DNA of 15,141 nucleotides. Source: Candidatus Nomurabacteria bacterium (lineage in GTDB: Bacteria; Patescibacteriota; Saccharimonadia; Saccharimonadales; Saccharimonadaceae). Positions 12,202 through 15,141 of this stretch are shown piece by piece. Positions within the stretch are counted from its first letter, which is position 1. Each line of letters starts with the position of its first letter. The stretch spans positions 1 through 15,141 of the forward strand of contig JAISDN010000050.1 of the NCBI GenBank assembly GCA_031264785.1, given 5' to 3'. Under the pieces are notes generated by a model that did not search any database, was not told where the DNA came from, and was given only the letters and a program-made list of their open reading frames with translations. The translations under genes were made by a program, and so were the position numbers.

Positions 12202-12230
12202 ATTATACACTAATAAAAAATAAAGTGCAA
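12202..12230 (-). promoter_or_regulatory. Promoter of the infA-rpsI operon
   Basis: TTGCAC (12225-12230) and perfect TATAAT (12202-12207) on the minus strand are 17 bp apart. The predicted start is 12195, nine bases before the infA ATG and at an in-frame TTG. An imperfect palindrome with arms CACG/CGTG (12241-12261) lies just upstream of the -35 and could be an operator. 12262-12355 shows nothing I can interpret. Confidence 0.75.
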
Positions 12231-12355
12231 GAAGATTTTTCACGATTTTTTTGAAAACGTGAATTGATATGGTTATTTTAGCAAATTTTGATGGAAAAGC
12301 AAGAGTTTTCGCTCGTTACCCCGACCGCTTTTTTAAATGTCCCGACTATCCTACC

Positions 12356-12438
12356 CGTCATTCCGCGCTTGACGCGGAATCCAGAAAGCACGCAAGTGTT
12401 GTAAGCCCCTAGATTCCGGCTCAGCGGCCAAAATGACG
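12356..12438. repeat. Palindromic element of the GTCATTCCGG type, copy 2
   Basis: Outer arms CGTCATT (12356-12362) and AATGACG (12432-12438) enclose CCGCGCTTGACGCGG and the paired GGAATCCAG / CTAGATTCC. It ends 7 nt downstream of the stop codon of the second surface-protein gene and could act as its 3' hairpin or terminator. Related elements lie at 3086-3134 and 14595-14690. Confidence 0.75.
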
Positions 12439-12444
12439 ATAATT

Positions 12445-13934
12445 CTAAAATCCACTCAGGATAGGGCGAAAAGAATCACCACCGCTGCTTCCCACAGAGA
12501 AAATCCCCGAGTAGAAGCCGTAGTATGGCCCGCCGCGCGTAGCCCACGGGTAGCTCGAGTCGACAAAGATAGAGCCTTCCGAAAACCAAGACGATCTGCC
12601 AAACCCAAAATCTGACTGCATAGTAGTGGTTTCGCTTAGAGCTTGACCTCCACAGGTTTGAAAAGTACAGACATCGAAGTTATAAAAGTTCTCATTTGAT
12701 GAAGCACTGCCTGTTGGTTTTATGCCGAAAGGACCTACGTAATAGATGTCGATATATCTAGTTTGGGGCATAGTAGCCATAACACTGGTGTCGGAAATAG
12801 CTCCACGGTTTGACATAACCAGTTCTTCCGACCCACCGGACATGTCGTAGATACCATAGATGTTGTCGGTTGTGGAAGCATGAACTCCGGTTCGTCCATT
12901 GTATTTGTTGATGTCCGGTATTTCGGATATAGTAGATTTACCTTGGCAGGGTTCTCCTAAAGTACCATAGGAATCTGAGACTGAATTTCCGGATATGCCG
13001 GTGATATATCGGGTGGCCCAAGCTGAGCCGTAACAATTATTATTCCAAACCTCTGTAGCATTACGTCCATAACTTGAAGTCGTGAGATATACTACTGCTC
13101 CCCAATCAGTATTCCGTGCCATGCGGGATTGCGTTTGGTCTGAAAGTTTATGAGTATTTTGTCCTGCGTTTTGAGCAATGATGGTATTACCTCCAGCAGC
13201 CCCATCTGGGTTTAGGGACATATTTATGCTGGTGCTGAACAGATCTCCCACGATGCCGCCCATCAAGGATGAGAGGTTAGGTTTTACCGTCGGTGCAGCT
13301 GCCGTTCCAGTAGCTTCAAACTTAGCAATCCAGATTCCGTTTAGCTCAGTCGGATTCGGATTGTCTTCATCCCCAAAGCTGAAAGCTGGATGCGTAGCCC
13401 AGTCATGGTTCTGTTCGGGAATTGCCTTCTCGTAGTTTGGTGTGTCTTTGTTTTCGAACTGTATGTTAAAGGCTAGTGGTTTCTCTATGGGTGGATCTCC
13501 TAGTGCACTATAACGTTGTATTTGGTAACGGTAACGTGGGATGTAGACCCAGTAGCCTAAGACATCGGATTCTTGGACTGTAACGTTGGTTGTATTGTGA
13601 TAGGTTGAGAGGGAGGCTGGAGCTACAGTAACGGCATTGGCCCATTGTTTTTTGGTGTAATCATACCAATTGGAACTAGAAGGGGTAGTGGTTTTCCAAA
13701 CTCCAGCAGTATCTCCATTAGGGTTACCGGACCAGTAGATGGGGATCATGTTTGAGTCTAGGTCTACTGTAATATTCTCTGGGCCGCCTGTGCCGGGGGA
13801 GGTTTGGCCGGTGGGAGTGGCGGAGGCTGAAGCTGGGTTAAAGAGGATTAAGAAAGCTAGGAGAAATGAGGAAACTAATAAGGGTACCCCCCCCCGTAGG
13901 ATTTATTACCAAATAACTTAACTTCCTTCAACAT
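12445..13934 (-). CDS. Secreted FGE/C-type-lectin-like surface protein, out of frame at a G9 tract (phase OFF)
   Basis: The body, from ATG 13749 to the stop at 12445, is 434 residues with GYWVYIPRYRYQIQ, LNGIWIAKFEAT, ARNTDWGAVVYLTTSSYG, NIYGIYDMSGGSEELVMSN, WATRGGPYYGFYSG and a closing SFRPILSGF. These are hallmarks of the formylglycine-generating-enzyme/C-type-lectin-like family common in surface proteins. The frame stays open upstream of 13749 and encodes a hydrophobic stretch (PLLVSSFLLAFLILF) and cleavage-type NPASASA, but has no start codon. ATG 13934 (GGAG 10 bases upstream) starts MLKEVKLFGNKSY and enters the G9 tract; with nine G it stops after 19 codons, with ten or seven it fuses to the signal peptide and body (496 or 495 residues). 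A sequencing error in the tract is the main alternative. Confidence 0.82.
13887..13895 (-). repeat. G9 homopolymer inside the signal-peptide coding region
   Basis: Nine G on the coding strand at codons 14-16 of the secreted-protein gene. The tract is at the junction between the start-bearing frame (upstream) and the signal peptide plus body frame (downstream). A length of 10 or 7 joins them; 9 or 8 ends in an early stop. Confidence 0.92.
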
Positions 13935-13968
13935 TTTAGACAGGCTCCATTTAGGTTTGTTGGTTTTT

Positions 13969-13977
13969 AGTATAGCA
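13969..13977 (-). promoter_or_regulatory. Extended -10 promoter of the second surface-protein gene
   Basis: TGCTATACT on the minus strand with TTGTTT 16 bp upstream of the hexamer. Predicted start near 13962 with a leader of about 28 nt containing GGAG. The same 13-mer TTATGCTATACTA occurs at the leader promoter near 7871. Confidence 0.55.
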
Positions 13978-14005
13978 TAAGTGAGTTAGAAAACAACTCT
14001 GTTTT

Positions 14006-14461
14006 TTAACTTTCAACAGCCTCAGTGGCTATTTTCGCGGCTTTAATTGCCCTATCCCTGTAATATTCGTACATCTTATTTAGTCGCATAACGGCATATT
14101 TCTCCACTCGCTTCTCTTGTGACGGTTCCTCGTACATACCATAAGATGAATTGGGATCGGTGATAGCCTTCAATGTACTTATGGTCGTCTCTATATCTCT
14201 TGGCTTTGGGTCCTCATAATTATCTAGTGACATGGGATCCGGGATGCTATAAATCGCCAGCAGTTTTTCTTGCTCCGGCGTTTTTTCCTTACTGTTCTTC
14301 GCTAAAAGAATCTTTTGGAGCAACGCTTTCACGCCGCCTTCTCTTTCGGCGCCCGCTAAAAGCTTCTCGAAAAAATCTCGAGAATAAGCCGAGTGTCTAT
14401 ATTTCTGATCTGTAAGTATCTCAGCTTCTTCTTTATCTTGTTTTAGTATTTCGTTACTCAT
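14006..14461 (-). CDS. Hypothetical helical cytoplasmic protein
   Basis: A 151-residue, highly charged protein that I do not recognise. It has no signal peptide, membrane segment or Cys. Predicted helices include the N-terminal segment (EILKQDKEEAEILTDQKY), FFEKLLAGAEREGGVKALLQ and the C-terminal MRLNKMYEYYRDRAIKAAKI. The middle has a Pro/Asp-rich linker (SIPDPMSLDNYEDPKPRD). The ATG is fixed by an in-frame TAA three codons upstream; only a weak GGTAAG ribosome binding site precedes it, while a better AAGGAAGG lies too far away. A good promoter lies 38-66 bp upstream. Its neighbours are the second surface-protein gene downstream and the toxin-antitoxin pair upstream. Confidence 0.7.
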   Translation of the reverse strand: MSNEILKQDKEEAEILTDQKYRHSAYSRDFFEKLLAGAEREGGVKALLQKILLAKNSKEKTPEQEKLLAIYSIPDPMSLDNYEDPKPRDIETTISTLKAITDPNSSYGMYEEPSQEKRVEKYAVMRLNKMYEYYRDRAIKAAKIATEAVES

Positions 14462-14498
14462 TTTTCTTACCAGTTACCTTCCTTTAATACCTAAATTC

Positions 14499-14527
14499 AT
14501 AGTACTCCCTATCGACACTTATGTCAA
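14499..14527 (-). promoter_or_regulatory. Promoter of the gene at 14006
   Basis: Perfect TTGACA (14522-14527) and TACTAT (14499-14504) on the minus strand, 17 bp apart. Predicted start near 14492, leaving a leader of about 30 nt. Confidence 0.65.
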
Positions 14528-14594
14528 TATATGGTTATCTCAAGCTAGCACGAGAGTTATTCTTAGGAGCAGGCCTTGTAAAATCAGCCCAACA

Positions 14595-14690
14595 GTCATT
14601 CCGGGCTTGACCCGGAATCCAGACGGATGTTTTTCTGGATTCCGGCTCGGAGGCCGGAATGACGAGGGAGAGCCGAGTTGGAATGACGGG
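14595..14690. repeat. Palindromic element of the GTCATTCCGG type, copy 3 (best preserved)
   Basis: Perfect 10-bp outer arms GTCATTCCGG (14595-14604) and CCGGAATGAC (14654-14663) enclose the inner pair GGAATCCAG / CTGGATTCC and the hairpin CCGGGCTTGACCCGG. A further half-copy GGAATGACGGG follows at 14680-14690. It ends 4 nt downstream of the toxin gene's stop codon. Confidence 0.85.
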
Positions 14691-14694
14691 TTGT

Positions 14695-14994
14695 CTATTT
14701 CAAATACCTGCCAAGGTCTCGCGGATGCCGAATAGCAAACCACAGTTTTAAAACATAAATTGTATTATCCTCGACAATGTATTCATAATATACCGTATAT
14801 GGAAACTTTTTCACTAGCCGACGCCTTATATTATTGCGGTGGACACTCCCCATTTTGGGAAAATCCTTGATCTTTTGCAGAGTTTGTTTAACTTCATGCT
14901 CAAAACGTTTACCCAAATCATCTTTTACGGTTGAATAATAAATAATGGCATCCGCTAAATCGTCGCCGTATTTTTCATAAAACACCAATTTCAT
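14695..14994 (-). CDS. RelE/ParE-family toxin
   Basis: A 99-residue protein of the RelE/ParE superfamily: N-terminal strand MKLVFYEKYGDDLADAI, long helix with LGKRFEHEVKQTLQKIKDFP, then RRRLVKKFPYTVYYEYI, IYVLKLWFAIRHPRDLGRY. The FPY-x-VYYEY and IRHPRD segments are typical of the 'plasmid stabilisation' branch. RelE-like members cut mRNA on the ribosome and ParE-like members poison gyrase; the sequence does not tell which. It starts 6 nt after the stop of the upstream gene, which fits the usual antitoxin-first pair. The gene ends next to a palindromic element that may terminate the transcript. Confidence 0.88.
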   Translation of the reverse strand: MKLVFYEKYGDDLADAIIYYSTVKDDLGKRFEHEVKQTLQKIKDFPKMGSVHRNNIRRRLVKKFPYTVYYEYIVEDNTIYVLKLWFAIRHPRDLGRYLK

Positions 14995-15000
14995 AATTAT

Positions 15001-15141
15001 CTATCGCTTGAGCTTTTTTTCGACTCGCGCCCACATTTCACGTTCGGTCAACCATTTTTTCGGATTGGATTTTTGGGCGGAAATCGCATCAAGTTCACTG
15101 TCGAGTCGGGATTGCTCAATATCTGCCATCACATCAAAAAC
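15001..15141 (-). CDS. Partial antitoxin of the RelE/ParE pair (5' end beyond the window)
   Basis: An open frame entering from the right edge ends with TAG at 15001-15003. The 46 visible residues include MADIEQSRLDSELDAISAQ, NPKKWLTEREMWARVEKKLKR, acidic then basic and helical, like the toxin-binding tail of small addiction-module antitoxins. The ATG at 15129 could be a start but would give only 42 residues, so the true start is probably outside. Identification rests mainly on its position directly before the toxin. Confidence 0.6.
   Translation of the reverse strand, partial: VFDVMADIEQSRLDSELDAISAQKSNPKKWLTEREMWARVEKKLKR

Noticed and set aside
12187..12243. A longer IF-1 with 19 extra residues
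   Set aside because: The extension would have to be transcribed from inside or upstream of the TTGCAC/TATAAT promoter, and IF-1 proteins start near the ATG at 12186.
12445..13749. The second surface protein starting at the internal ATG 13749
   Set aside because: That start has no Shine-Dalgarno and would discard a complete signal peptide encoded in the same frame just upstream; a start at 13934 with a length change in the G tract explains the locus better.

Overview
The window most likely comes from a Patescibacteria/CPR genome, and Candidatus Saccharibacteria (TM7) fits best. Three things point there: a compact run of ribosomal genes (infA-rpmJ-rpsM-rpsK-rpsD-rpoA-rplQ-rplM-rpsI) joined by 1-4 nt overlaps, L36 and S4 proteins that have lost every zinc ligand, and large FISUMP/TIG and formylglycine-enzyme-like secreted proteins. 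TGA reads as stop, so the TGA=Gly code of Gracilibacteria/Absconditabacteria does not apply. The taxonomic call is inference; no marker search was possible.

Layout. 1-1364 (-) is the 5' part of a membrane-anchored surface protein with a consensus promoter. 1482-3012 is a small accessory patch between two tRNA genes: a truncated BRO-N gene abutting tRNA-Thr, an orphan CdiA-CT-like nuclease, a divergent Nudix hydrolase (the only + strand gene) and tRNA-Tyr. 3140-7004 (-) holds a housekeeping cluster, trpS / Cys-rich YkgJ-like protein / RluA-type pseudouridine synthase / holB, followed by a separately promoted TPR protein. 7064-8019 is an AT-rich island with one unknown gene, three copies of a small hairpin and a long, possibly attenuating leader RNA. 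8050-12186 (-) is the ribosomal/RNA polymerase alpha operon. 12445-13934 (-) is a second secreted protein. 14006-15141 (-) contains an unknown gene and a RelE/ParE-type toxin with its antitoxin cut by the window edge.

The main discovery candidate is a pair of phase-variation switches. Both large surface-protein genes carry an uninterrupted tract of nine G on their coding strand, at the place where a length change would matter. In the first gene the tract fills half of the 18-bp spacer between a perfect TTGACA and a perfect TATAAT, which would tune transcription. In the second it lies at codons 14-16, just before the hydrophobic core of the signal peptide. As sequenced (G9) that gene is out of frame and stops after 19 codons; G10 or G7 would restore a 496- or 495-residue secreted protein. 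I know of no such switch described in CPR bacteria, and for an epibiotic cell the host-facing surface is a plausible target.

A second theme is start architecture. Genes at the head of transcripts (nuclease, Nudix, trpS, TPR, possibly infA) have an extended -10 box ending 6-7 nt before the start codon and no Shine-Dalgarno, which predicts leaderless mRNAs. Genes inside operons have clear Shine-Dalgarno sequences or stop/start overlaps. A third theme is dispersed palindromes: a TTTATAAA-centred palindrome in four places, three ATTAGGT hairpins, and three larger GTCATTCCGG-type elements that each sit within 3-7 nt of a stop codon.
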